From the NCBI GenBank assembly GCA_019322475.1, contig JAHWIN010000039.1, positions 1 to 12,435 on the forward strand: a DNA stretch of 12,435 bases, given 5' to 3'. This DNA is from Candidatus Woesearchaeota archaeon. Lineage in GTDB: Archaea; Nanobdellota; Nanobdellia; Woesearchaeales; JACPBV01. Position 1 is the first letter of the stretch. Each line of letters opens with the position of its first letter. Made by a program: the position numbers and the translations under genes. Below the pieces are notes generated by a model. That model saw only the letters and a program-made list of their open reading frames with translations, ran no database searches and was not told where the DNA came from. This document shows, piece after piece, positions 1 to 6,919 of the stretch.

Positions 1-1925
1 ACTGTATCGAGGATTATAGAGCCGTTAGTATCCATTATCCTAAAGGAGATGTCTGTCTCGTTGACATCCACCCAGGCAGCAACAAAAGATGTAGTTGTAA
101 GGGGGCTTAAGGAAATGTCGCTTGCCAAAGTCCCATTGGTAAATGAGGGGTCTACAATATGGTCTAATTCTAAAGTTCCGCTAAGTATTTTTAAGTCAAA
201 GGCATCCTGAGTTCCAGCCAGGCCATCCAGATAAACCTTATTATATTGATTTGGACTAATGCCGCTAAATTCAGCAACAACTTCAGTTCCATCAAGCTCG
301 TACACTTCAATTTTTGGATCTCCGTCAACAATTCCCGGATACAAGGTTATATCATTGCCGGAGGTTAGATTTTTCTCGAATGTTACCCTGACATATTCGC
401 CATGAGAGACAGGCCCTGACCACACGCCATCCAATTCCCTGGTCTGGTTGTAGATGTCAGAGACAAAGCTTTTGTCCTTATCAAGATGCACTGCCTTTGT
501 TATCTCTATAACCTCCCCAAAGCCGGGGTCTTCTGGAGTCAATTTAAATGTATATTCCTCTCCAGGGACCAATCCTGACTTGAACAGCTCCCACTCCCCT
601 TCACACGCCTGCCCTTCAAAGTCCCAGTCCTGGCACTTGTACAATGATGTTCCTGCAGCAGTTACGGTTACAACGGCATCTGTAAAGTTAAGGTTTGATG
701 GGTCTATGGCATAGGCGTTGACAAAGCTCTTTTCTTTTATCTTATTTTCATCAACCTCGTCTATCCCCAGGAACCTTGTCATGTTCTTCCTAAGCTCAAC
801 ATCATTAAATTCTATCTTCCTGACAGGGCCCCTGCTGATATTTACCCTTATCCTGTATCTTCCTTTTATTACCCTTATCTCCCTGTCAGCTTTTCTTGCA
901 GAAATCTCCCTTCTTCCCGGCTTTTTCTCTTTCTTATAGCGTGCCTCTACCCTGCCCTGCACCATGCCCCTTATCTCCACCTCTGCCCCTATCTCTTTCC
1001 CTGATGAGTCCCTCACAGCAGGATCCAATGTTATATCCGTCTCATCAGAGCCCGTGGCATTAGAGGCATTATTCAGGACAAAAAGATAAGCATGGGACGG
1101 AAGGTATTCTATAGTCCTCTGCCCAATCATTATTTTTTCCCCCTTATAGGTGAGGTTGATGATGTAAGGAGGCTTTAGGCCCAAAGAATCATTCAACTCA
1201 AAAACCACCCCTCCAAGGATATCCGTCTCTTTCGTTTCGATATAAGCGTCATTTACGTACAGGCTTACCGACCTGAAAGTAAGGGGGGTTTCATTCAGTT
1301 CCCTTAGAAAGGAAGATACCCTTATTATCGCCCCTGTTAGGGCCCTTATCCTCTCAAAAAAGACAGCTATCAGCTTCGTAACTATCTTAGGAGATTCAAT
1401 AAATAAGGCATAAAGCCTCTCCCTGCTGCTGTTATATATATGGGCATAAGGCTCGCCTGGAGTTAGGTTATAATCAACATAGATAAGCCTTGAGTCTACA
1501 GTATTGTTGAAAGAGGCACCATACCTGCCGTAGCTTAGGCTGAACGGCTCATCCCACTCACCTAAGGAAGGCTCTAAGCCTATAAAGCTGCAGCAGGGCA
1601 TGCTCCCATAACAAAGCCTATGGCCTTCAGGAAAATTGAGATGCCATTCTGTGCACAGCCTGCTCTGGTCGACATCCCAGCTAAAGAAGGAATTCTCAGC
1701 AGTAATATCTACTACGCCTCCAGGGATATATTCGATGCCGTCATCATCTGTATCAAACGCTGTCCCTGCCTTGTACTCCAGCACAAGGGTTATCCTGCTT
1801 TCATTTATCAGGCTTTCATCTGAAGATTTAATTTTTTCTGCATTGAGACTATAAGCCAAAAATAATAAGAGAAGCATTGCTATAAAAAAAAGAAAGATTT
1901 TTTTTCTCCATCCCTTTTGAGGCAT
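1..1925 (-). CDS. Large secreted surface glycoprotein, 5' part only (C-terminus beyond window edge)
   Basis: An open frame runs from an ATG at 1925 to the left edge for 641 codons with no stop, so the C-terminus is missing. The N-terminus is basic (KGWRKK) followed by a hydrophobic segment at about residues 9-28, a signal peptide or N-terminal anchor. About 17 N-x-S/T sequons are scattered through the rest, as expected for a glycosylated exported protein. Cysteine-rich patches lie at about 91-112 (paired CC near a CYGS motif) and 431-441 (two cysteines in a KCQDW...CEGEW pattern). A beta-rich domain spans about 486-593 and ends in LDHIVDP. I recognise these patches from DPANN cell-surface proteins; no catalytic site is visible. 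Residues from about 599 (FVAAWVD..ISFRIMDTNG) look like the first unit of a repeated beta domain continuing outside the window. No ribosome site precedes the ATG. It may act in the cell envelope or in contact with a host; that role is inference. Confidence 0.85.
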   Translation of the reverse strand, partial: MPQKGWRKKIFLFFIAMLLLLFLAYSLNAEKIKSSDESLINESRITLVLEYKAGTAFDTDDDGIEYIPGGVVDITAENSFFSWDVDQSRLCTEWHLNFPEGHRLCYGSMPCCSFIGLEPSLGEWDEPFSLSYGRYGASFNNTVDSRLIYVDYNLTPGEPYAHIYNSSRERLYALFIESPKIVTKLIAVFFERIRALTGAIIRVSSFLRELNETPLTFRSVSLYVNDAYIETKETDILGGVVFELNDSLGLKPPYIINLTYKGEKIMIGQRTIEYLPSHAYLFVLNNASNATGSDETDITLDPAVRDSSGKEIGAEVEIRGMVQGRVEARYKKEKKPGRREISARKADREIRVIKGRYRIRVNISRGPVRKIEFNDVELRKNMTRFLGIDEVDENKIKEKSFVNAYAIDPSNLNFTDAVVTVTAAGTSLYKCQDWDFEGQACEGEWELFKSGLVPGEEYTFKLTPEDPGFGEVIEITKAVHLDKDKSFVSDIYNQTRELDGVWSGPVSHGEYVRVTFEKNLTSGNDITLYPGIVDGDPKIEVYELDGTEVVAEFSGISPNQYNKVYLDGLAGTQDAFDLKILSGTLELDHIVDPSFTNGTLASDISLSPLTTTSFVAAWVDVNETDISFRIMDTNGSIILDT

Positions 1926-1928
1926 TTT

Positions 1929-2102
1929 TTATATGGGGTGGGGGGTTAGGCTGCTGCCATTTGTCGGACATGAGGGATCAGCTGAACTAAAGAAGCAATA
2001 AAGCTCAGCTAAACCCGCTGTCTCAGATCCTACAAAAAAACCAGAATGCCCAGCTATGCCCGATAATGCAAAGAAGCTATAACTTCTTCTAAATCCAGAC
2101 AT
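1929..2102 (-). CDS. Possible 57-aa leader reading frame ahead of the surface protein
   Basis: A small frame starts at an ATG at 2102 that is preceded by a purine-rich, ribosome-site-like GGGGAG a few bases upstream. An in-frame ATG at 2120 is less well placed. It ends in TAA two codons before the surface protein start and is in the same reading frame, so only TAA-AAA separates the two. The surface gene has no ribosome site of its own, so coupled re-initiation is possible. Against a real protein: the composition is rich in G, S and F with few charged residues, and I recognise no family. It has two cysteines and no clear signal peptide. I regard it as uncertain; it may simply be open by chance. 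Confidence 0.25.
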   Translation of the reverse strand: MSGFRRSYSFFALSGIAGHSGFFVGSETAGLAELYCFFSSADPSCPTNGSSLTPHPI

Positions 2103-2132
2103 AATCTCCCCTTTTTTCATCAGATATCTAAG

Positions 2133-2155
2133 TTGTTAACGGCATTGTTAACAAT
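2133..2155. promoter_or_regulatory. GTTAAC palindrome pair, candidate operator
   Basis: A perfect 12-bp palindrome, ATTGTTAACAAT, occupies 2144-2155. Its core TTGTTAAC is repeated directly at 2133-2140, twelve bases away. The pair lies about 30-50 bases upstream of the ATG at 2102 and upstream of the surface-protein gene. Paired palindromic half-sites about one helical turn apart are typical of regulator binding sites, but no specific regulator can be named from the sequence. Confidence 0.35.
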
Positions 2156-2255
2156 AAAAGATTAAGGTTGTGATTAAAAACCGGAGAAAACGGGATGGTT
2201 TAGATACTAAACAAAGCCTATAAGGGCATATCATTGGCATGATTCATGAATTTTA

Positions 2256-2294
2256 CCTGGATTCCCTGTAGTTTATGGCCTTATAAAATCCAGG
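2256..2294 (-). terminator. Hairpin just after the histidine kinase stop, possible 3' end signal
   Basis: Perfect 8-bp inverted arms, CCTGGATT at 2256-2263 and AATCCAGG at 2287-2294, are separated by 23 bases. They begin four bases past the kinase stop codon. The transcript could fold a stem here. There is no long U-tract, and archaeal termination does not normally depend on hairpins, so it could equally be an mRNA-stability or processing element. Confidence 0.35.
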
Positions 2295-2298
2295 AAGC

Positions 2299-4221
2299 TT
2301 AGGGAAGGGGAAGGCTGACTGAAAAGACAGAGCCTTTTCCAGGTCTGCTCTTAACAGAGATATTTCCATTGTGCGCCTTTATTACCCCCTTGCAGATAGA
2401 AAGCCCTAAGCCTACGCCTTCAGCTTTTCTTGTTATCGAACTGTCAGCCTGGAAGAACTTCCTGAATATATTTTCCTGAAACCTTTTCCTTATCCCTATG
2501 CCTGTGTCCTTCACAGTTATTATCACGCTTCCTTTGGCTTTTCCTGCAGATACTGTTACTGAGCCTTTTTCAGTAAACTTGATGGCGTTGCTTATCAGGT
2601 TTTCAAGGGCCTGGGCCAGCCTTGCCTTATCCCCCCTTATCCTTGGAAGTCTTCCTACCTTAAGCCTTAGGCCAATGCCCTTATCTTTTGCCAGGCTTGA
2701 AAATCCTCCAGCTACAGACGTTACAAGCTTTCCAGGATCTATCATCCTAAAATTGAACCTCATCCTTGAGGTCTGAAGTTTTGCAGCATCAAGTATGTCA
2801 TCTATTACCTTATTTAGTATCCTTGCCTGCATCAATGCGCTGTCCAGTGCCTGCTGATGGGCAGGGGACAAACTACCCTGCCTCCTGTCTGCAAGAATCC
2901 CAAGATATCCAAAAAGAGGGACCAAAGGTGTCTTAAGCTCGTGGCCTGCCATGTGCATGAAGTCGTCTTTCATAGCATCTATCTCCTTAAGCCTCCTAAG
3001 CCTGTCTGATATTATGTTTTCTGCTTTTTTCTTTTCAGTTATGTCCGTGAATATGCAGTTGGCCCTGATGAACCTGCCCTTATCGCCATAGGCTGCCTTT
3101 CCCTTAAAAAGCACTGTTATAAAGCTGCCGTCCTTTTTCTTCAGCTCAAACTCAAAATAAGGGATCTGCTTCCCCCTTAAGGATCCAAAGCAGAACTTTC
3201 TGAAAGGCCTAACATGCTGCGGATTTATGAATGCAGAGAAATTTTTTCCTATCACCTCTTCCATCTTATAGCCCAAAGCCTTGAGCCATGCGCTGTTCAC
3301 CCGGAGTATATTCTCGTCCTTATCAAGGGACTGGTAAGGCAAGGGGGCGAATTCATAAAGGAACTTGTAGTTTTCCTCGCTCTTCTTAAGGCCGTCTTCC
3401 GCCTTCTTCCTTCTTGTGATATCCTGGCCGGAGCTAAGGTGGCCTATAATATTTCCATCATCATCCCTCAACAGGATGTTATGCCAGGCGATGAGCTTCT
3501 CTGTCCCATCCCTGCATAGGACAGGGTTTTCACGGTATCTGAAAGGATGAAGCTTTCCTTCAAGAATCTGAAGAGAGTAATCCCTTATGCCTTTTCTCAG
3601 CCTTGCAGGTATAAAGTTATTGAACCAGCTCTTTCCGATTATGTCTTTTTTGCTGCACTTAAGTATGTCACATCCTTTCTTGTTGATGTAAGTTACCTTT
3701 CCTCTGCAGTCTATCGCAAGCATGATAACAGCGGCAAGGTTGAGGTATGTCCTGAATTTTTTCTGCTCTTTCCTGACACATTCTTCTGCCTTTCTTCTTT
3801 CAGTTATGTCATGGCCTATGGCCAGCAGCCCCACTATTCCCTTATCTTTTCCCTTAAGGACAGTATCGTACCATTCTATATGCCTCAACTCGCCTTTTTT
3901 TGTCACAATTGGGTTTACATTCCCCCTTGTCCTTTTTTTCCCTATAGCCTTTGAAAAAAGCTTTATTATCCCCTGCCTGTCCCCTTTTGACAGGAAGGTC
4001 GTGAACCAATCCTTCCCGCATACCTCATAGAGCTTATAGCCTGAAAGCTTTTCCATGTAAGGGTTAAACCAAAGTATCTTTCCTTTGGTATCCAGCACCA
4101 GAGCTATGGCTTGGGCTGTATTTACAAGCGCGTTTGAGAAATCGCATATCCCTAAAGGGCTTATCTCTTTAGAGGCTTTTTTTATTATCTTAGAAAAAGC
4201 GGTTGTTTGTCTGTCATGCAT
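2299..4221 (-). CDS. Soluble multi-PAS sensor histidine kinase
   Basis: This 640-residue protein has three PAS/PAC units at about 30-143, 155-270 and 282-397. Each ends in the PAC-like DIT[ER]+KKAE pattern. A HisKA dimerisation domain follows; the likely phospho-accepting histidine is H427 in GHELKTPL. The ATPase domain is complete: N-box NLISNAIKFT (541-550), G1 box DTGIGI (572-577), F-box FRKFF (586-590) and G2 box GLGLSI (604-609). No transmembrane helix is present, so it should sense a cytoplasmic cue (small molecule, redox or light; the ligand is not evident). No response regulator is encoded in the window. The start follows the 48-residue upstream gene by 14 bases without a clear ribosome site. 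The gene lies in one direction with two small putative DNA-binding proteins, which could be its outputs, though neither has a receiver domain. Confidence 0.9.
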   Translation of the reverse strand: MHDRQTTAFSKIIKKASKEISPLGICDFSNALVNTAQAIALVLDTKGKILWFNPYMEKLSGYKLYEVCGKDWFTTFLSKGDRQGIIKLFSKAIGKKRTRGNVNPIVTKKGELRHIEWYDTVLKGKDKGIVGLLAIGHDITERRKAEECVRKEQKKFRTYLNLAAVIMLAIDCRGKVTYINKKGCDILKCSKKDIIGKSWFNNFIPARLRKGIRDYSLQILEGKLHPFRYRENPVLCRDGTEKLIAWHNILLRDDDGNIIGHLSSGQDITRRKKAEDGLKKSEENYKFLYEFAPLPYQSLDKDENILRVNSAWLKALGYKMEEVIGKNFSAFINPQHVRPFRKFCFGSLRGKQIPYFEFELKKKDGSFITVLFKGKAAYGDKGRFIRANCIFTDITEKKKAENIISDRLRRLKEIDAMKDDFMHMAGHELKTPLVPLFGYLGILADRRQGSLSPAHQQALDSALMQARILNKVIDDILDAAKLQTSRMRFNFRMIDPGKLVTSVAGGFSSLAKDKGIGLRLKVGRLPRIRGDKARLAQALENLISNAIKFTEKGSVTVSAGKAKGSVIITVKDTGIGIRKRFQENIFRKFFQADSSITRKAEGVGLGLSICKGVIKAHNGNISVKSRPGKGSVFSVSLPLP

Positions 4222-4235
4222 TTAGTGTTTCGCCG

Positions 4236-4382
4236 TCATTTTTTTGTATCCAGATCATCATCGATGCCAAAAAAAGAATCCAGCTCCGCAGGGTTCTTTA
4301 TTATCCCATTTTTCCTTATCCTCCTGATTATCTCGCATATCGCTTCCCTTTTATACTCCAGACTGCTGGTTTCCTTTTCCAT
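4236..4382 (-). CDS. 48-aa charged small protein between regulator and kinase
   Basis: A short frame starts at the ATG at 4382 and ends in TGA at 4236, leaving 14 bases before the kinase ATG and 42 bases after the upstream regulator stop. The protein is rich in K, E, D, R and I. An amphipathic helix-like run at about 9-26 (YKREAICEIIRRIRKNGII) is followed by NPAELDSFFGIDDDLD and a lysine-rich end. The composition is typical of a real soluble protein, and it sits in line in the presumed operon. I recognise no family. It could be a small partner or regulator of the kinase; that is a guess from position. No ribosome site is obvious, so translation might be coupled to neighbours. Confidence 0.6.
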   Translation of the reverse strand: MEKETSSLEYKREAICEIIRRIRKNGIIKNPAELDSFFGIDDDLDTKK

Positions 4383-4424
4383 ATTATAGTTTCAGCAGCA
4401 TGCGCCCCTGCTGCATATGCCTGC

Positions 4425-4799
4425 CTATGCCCCAACATAAACATCTTCTACAAATTCCCTCAAAGGAGCCCTGAACTGAGGAAAATCAGCCTCTATCCTT
4501 CCTTTTATGCTGGCTGCATTGAAATTAAGCCTGTATATCCCCGTCCTTGACGAGGTTGATTTCTCATCGAAAAGCCCGATAGATTTCAGGTCCGGCATAT
4601 AGTTTATGATGGTCGACCTTTTTAGTGCCGGTATTGCATTTTCTATGATATCCTTTACGGTAAAGATGTTTGTCCTTTTTTGCATGCAGAAATTTATGGC
4701 AGCCTCTATGATAAGCCTTATGTTCCCCCTTGTTATCTTAAGGTCATCAACAAGATAAAGGGCAAGTATATTTGAGAACAGCCTGCTTTTTTCTACCAT
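4425..4799 (-). CDS. Putative winged-helix DNA-binding regulator, copy 1
   Basis: This 124-residue protein is about 53% identical, without gaps, to the neighbour at 4947-5324 (66 of 124 positions by hand alignment). The shared blocks are RLFSN (6-10), ITRGNIRLI (22-30), TNIFT-KDI (43-51), KRST..Y.P.LK.IG.F (60-77) and a C-terminal DFP-F--LR-F-E-VY. The middle reads like a helix-turn-helix followed by a wing (IFTVKDI... then ALKRSTIINYMPDLKSIGLF), so a winged-helix transcription factor is the best guess; no named family is recognised. The start is firm: GAGGTGA lies just upstream of the ATG. A TATA-like sequence and a 9-bp inverted repeat lie in its leader. It heads the presumed unit with the 48-residue protein and the histidine kinase. 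Confidence 0.75.
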   Translation of the reverse strand: MVEKSRLFSNILALYLVDDLKITRGNIRLIIEAAINFCMQKRTNIFTVKDIIENAIPALKRSTIINYMPDLKSIGLFDEKSTSSRTGIYRLNFNAASIKGRIEADFPQFRAPLREFVEDVYVGA

Positions 4800-4832
4800 C
4801 TTTCACCTCTTTTAAAGGCTAAAAAACCAAGC

Positions 4833-4875
4833 TTATCTTACTAAGCTGCATCGCCTTCAATAAAAGGTAAGATAA
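4833..4875. promoter_or_regulatory. 9-bp inverted repeat in the leader of regulator copy 1
   Basis: Perfect arms TTATCTTAC (4833-4841) and GTAAGATAA (4867-4875) are separated by 25 bases. They lie between the TATA-like sequence and the ATG at 4799, where a TATA-binding start would place the transcript 5' end. The repeat could be an operator for autoregulation by the adjacent DNA-binding protein, or a leader hairpin in the mRNA. The position and perfect match are seen; the role is inference. Confidence 0.45.
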
Positions 4876-4880
4876 AGCAG

Positions 4881-4890
4881 ATATAAAAAA
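4881..4890 (-). promoter_or_regulatory. TATA-like element for regulator copy 1 and kinase unit
   Basis: On the minus strand the sequence reads TTTTTTATAT, close to an archaeal TATA box. It would start transcription around 4860, giving a leader of about 60 bases that carries the GAGGTGA ribosome site next to the ATG at 4799. The T-run could also end transcription from the upstream paralog. Confidence 0.4.
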
Positions 4891-4946
4891 GTAATTTGAC
4901 GGCTGTCGCATTTAGCTAAACATAAGGCAGGCAAACCTAAAAGGGA

Positions 4947-5324
4947 TCATGCTGATCCCATATAAACATGCTCGATAAACTTCCTAAGGTCATCCTTGAA
5001 CTCGGGAAAATCTGACTCTATGATCTCTTTCATGGAGAAGCTATTCACATGAAAAAGGTATATCTTTGTGTTTGACTGTGTAGGCTTTTCCCTGAATACG
5101 CCTATCTTTTTCAGGTTAGGGACATAATCAAAGACCGTTGACCTTTTTATCGGAGGAAGAACATTGTCCAGTATATCCTTTATCGTAAATATATTGGTCT
5201 TATTATTGGTGCAGAAATAGGTTACAGCCTCAAGGATTAGCCTTATGTTCCCCCTTGTTATCCCCAGCTCATTGACAAGATGCATCGAAACTAGGTTTGA
5301 AAACAGCCGGGTCTGGTCTATCAT
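4947..5324 (-). CDS. Putative winged-helix DNA-binding regulator, copy 2
   Basis: This 125-residue protein is the tandem paralog of the gene at 4425-4799, colinear over its length and about half identical. The same conserved blocks are present: RLFSN, ITRGNIRLI, TNIFTIKDI, KRSTVFDYVPNLKKIGVF and DFPEF-DDLRKFIEHVY. The divergence is concentrated in the segment after the presumed recognition helix (about residues 82-100) and in the N-terminal helix, which would fit different DNA targets or partners. A GGGTG lies seven bases ahead of the ATG as a modest ribosome site. The 147-base gap to copy 1 contains its own TATA-like element, so the two may be transcribed separately. Winged-helix function is inferred from the predicted helix and wing pattern, not from a recognised family. 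Confidence 0.72.
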   Translation of the reverse strand: MIDQTRLFSNLVSMHLVNELGITRGNIRLILEAVTYFCTNNKTNIFTIKDILDNVLPPIKRSTVFDYVPNLKKIGVFREKPTQSNTKIYLFHVNSFSMKEIIESDFPEFKDDLRKFIEHVYMGSA

Positions 5325-5660
5325 TTAAAACACCCAAATCCTAAACCTATCAAAACGGTTTAAATTATTATCCCAACATATATCGGATAACGTCAAGTTT
5401 TATCGAGTTTTTTGTAATTTTACCGGCATACATATCATTGGTATGCATACATATATATGCACAATATTCCTGTGCCCTAAGTGGTTATGATTATCAAAAG
5501 ATTTGAGGACTATGAAAGAATTAAATAATGAGTATAATAGCTTATATGCTTACGGCCCTGCTGGATTGCATTTGGTACCTTAAGATATCTTCTTACATCT
5601 ACCTTATTAATTTTTCGGTAATTTTGGGATAAATTAATCTGTTTTATCATCCCAACTAGT
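5325..5660. other. AT-rich intergenic stretch upstream of regulator copy 2
   Basis: I see no convincing gene here. It contains a 6-bp inverted repeat TAAACC/GGTTTA at 5342-5347 and 5357-5362 just upstream of the regulator ATG, a minus-strand TATA-like GATATATG around 5378-5385, and an AT palindrome with arms TGCATA/TATGCA at 5444-5461. A 23-codon frame at 5512-5583 (plus) has GAGG three bases before its ATG, but is too short to support as a gene. The stretch most likely carries the promoter and operators of the downstream regulator. Confidence 0.5.
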
Positions 5661-5954
5661 GATTTAGGCGCATATAATTCAAACCGACGGTCATCCCCTG
5701 CCTAAATCTCAAACCTTGTTTGAGGGGTTTGGAATCTTATTCCAAAGCGGTCGGGGTATTTGCCATAGGTTTGAAGTCTTGGAAACACCAACGCGATAGC
5801 GTTGGCTGTTTAGCAGTCTATTGGGCAGTCCCTCGTCTGCTAAAATTTCTCGCACTAAAATGAGGGGTATTACTTTTGAATGCGTCAGCATTCTAAAGGT
5901 TCAGAAATCCGTATTGGATCCAAGAAATCCCCCTGAAATTTCCTGCGAAATTTC
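5661..5954. repeat. Hairpin island A: cluster of perfect short inverted repeats
   Basis: At least seven perfect inverted repeats are packed into about 290 bases: GATTTAGGC 5661-5669 with 5700-5708; CTCAAAC/GTTTGAG 5708-5724 (loop CTT); TTTGGAAT/ATTCCAAA 5728-5746 (loop CTT); CCAACGC/GCGTTGG 5788-5805 (loop GATA); TTTAGCAG/CTGCTAAA 5809-5816 with 5837-5844; GAATGC/GCATTC 5878-5893 (loop GTCA); and GAAATTTC twice at 5935-5954 (spacer CTGC). A TTGGATCCAA palindrome sits at 5914-5923. Most loops are three or four bases. A minus-strand frame of 60 codons crosses the island, but its sequence is dictated by the palindromes and it is not credible as a gene. The island could be a structured RNA, a set of palindromic repeats, or remnants of mobile DNA. 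5955-6030 holds nothing I recognise. Confidence 0.75.
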
Positions 5955-6030
5955 CAATAGTATAGATCAGGATAAAGATTACAGCTTATCAGATGATCTA
6001 GGCATGGTGAAAAAATGGATACAGAACTAT

Positions 6031-6735
6031 CTACCCCCTATGATCATTCCTTTCGCTTTTATCGCTAACAGCCATTATAAGAAAATTAGAGTTATAATAA
6101 GTCCTTTCTTTCACCTCAACACGGAATCCGGCTCCCTCAACTAAGCTTATTATTCCCTTATAAGATGGAGTATATCTGACCTGCCCCATCTGGAACATGA
6201 GTTGGCTCTGATCTATCAAAGAGTTTATCTTTCCCATATCAAGGCCGTGTATTCTGGCATCCTCCTTGACCTTATTGAAAACGCTGCTCCCTATTCCTTT
6301 CAAAGGGCTTGATAATATCAATATCCCGCCGCTTTTCAAAACCCTCCTGAATTCAAGGACAGCCTTTTCAGGGTCTTCAAGGGTGAAAAGTGCATTTACA
6401 CAAACAACAGCATCAAAACAGCAGCTGTTAAACTGGAGGCTGTTTATGTTTCCATATCTCACTTCCATGCTCTTTTTGCACTTAGCCTTTTGTGATGCAA
6501 AATCCAGCATCCTTCTGCTGAAATCTACAGCCACAACCCTGTTCTTCTCAGAAAGCATCTCTGAAAGGATGCCTGTGCCGCAGCCTGCATCAAGAACTTG
6601 CTTGTTTCTTCCTATAAGCCCAGCTATCCTCTTTAACATCTTCCTGCTCTCAGGAAGCTCTGATATATAGCTGTATCCGTTCAGACTGTATTCATCCCAC
6701 AAGAGGGATGCCTCGTAATCGGTAAGCTTTGCCAT
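6031..6735 (-). CDS. Class I SAM-dependent methyltransferase
   Basis: This 234-residue protein has the Rossmann-fold methyltransferase motifs in order: motif I VLDAGCGTG at 47-55 (SAM binding), motif II VVAVDFS at 67-73 with acidic D71 for the ribose, an acidic/aromatic stretch GNINSLQF at 95-102 leading into FDAVVCVNALFTLEDPEKAV, and the post-motif VLKSGGILILSSP at 132-144. Length and motifs fit the Methyltransf_11/25-type group, whose substrates range widely (small molecules, quinones, lipids); the substrate cannot be read from the sequence. The C-terminal third (about 150-220) is the usual variable cap. The gene is divergent from the radical SAM gene across 184 bases, so shared control is possible. 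An AGGT about ten bases ahead of the ATG is a modest ribosome site. Confidence 0.88.
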   Translation of the reverse strand: MAKLTDYEASLLWDEYSLNGYSYISELPESRKMLKRIAGLIGRNKQVLDAGCGTGILSEMLSEKNRVVAVDFSRRMLDFASQKAKCKKSMEVRYGNINSLQFNSCCFDAVVCVNALFTLEDPEKAVLEFRRVLKSGGILILSSPLKGIGSSVFNKVKEDARIHGLDMGKINSLIDQSQLMFQMGQVRYTPSYKGIISLVEGAGFRVEVKERTYYNSNFLIMAVSDKSERNDHRG

Positions 6736-6889
6736 TATGCTTTTACCTGCATTATGATCGAAACGATTCTTTCCTTTGCATATCCCCCAAGCTGAACCTT
6801 ATGCCTTGCGGAATTCCTCTGCTATATTATTCCATTTTCTGTCATTTTTTTATTATCTTAGTCAAAAAAAAAGCCTGTGAGGCCATATT

Positions 6890-6908
6890 GCAAAAGAAAA
6901 GCTTTTGC
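6890..6908 (+). promoter_or_regulatory. Leader hairpin just ahead of the radical SAM start
   Basis: Perfect arms GCAAAAG (6890-6896) and CTTTTGC (6902-6908) enclose five bases; AAAAGCTTTT is also self-complementary. The hairpin lies directly before the AGGT ribosome-site-like sequence and the ATG at 6920. It covers the TTG at 6905, which argues against that codon as the start. It may affect translation of the radical SAM mRNA. A TTTTTTATTATC sequence near 6846-6857 is a weak candidate TATA element. Confidence 0.35.
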
Positions 6909-6919
6909 CAGCCAGGTCC

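Noticed and set aside
454..1854. Several plus-strand frames of 67-86 codons within the first 1.9 kb
   Set aside because: They lie antisense to the continuous 641-codon surface-protein frame and have low-complexity, serine- and leucine-rich translations typical of shadows.
2498..4030. Plus-strand frames of 92-135 codons
   Set aside because: Antisense to the histidine kinase, whose motifs are complete; no domains in the antisense translations.
5709..5891. 60-codon minus-strand frame
   Set aside because: It is read through the hairpin island, so the amino-acid pattern is set by palindromes; no ribosome site or recognisable fold.
5661..5954. tRNA or other standard RNA gene in the hairpin island
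   Set aside because: Sequences resembling a T-loop (near 5898) lack the five-pair stem and no acceptor stem or anticodon arm can be built around them.
5821..6144. 107-codon plus-strand frame starting with TTG
   Set aside because: The first part crosses hairpin island A and the last third is antisense to the methyltransferase. The middle (about 5955-6030) looks somewhat protein-like but has no start of its own.
6905..6919. TTG start adding five residues to the radical SAM protein
   Set aside because: The TTG is inside a 7-bp hairpin, and the ATG at 6920 has AGGT at a suitable distance.
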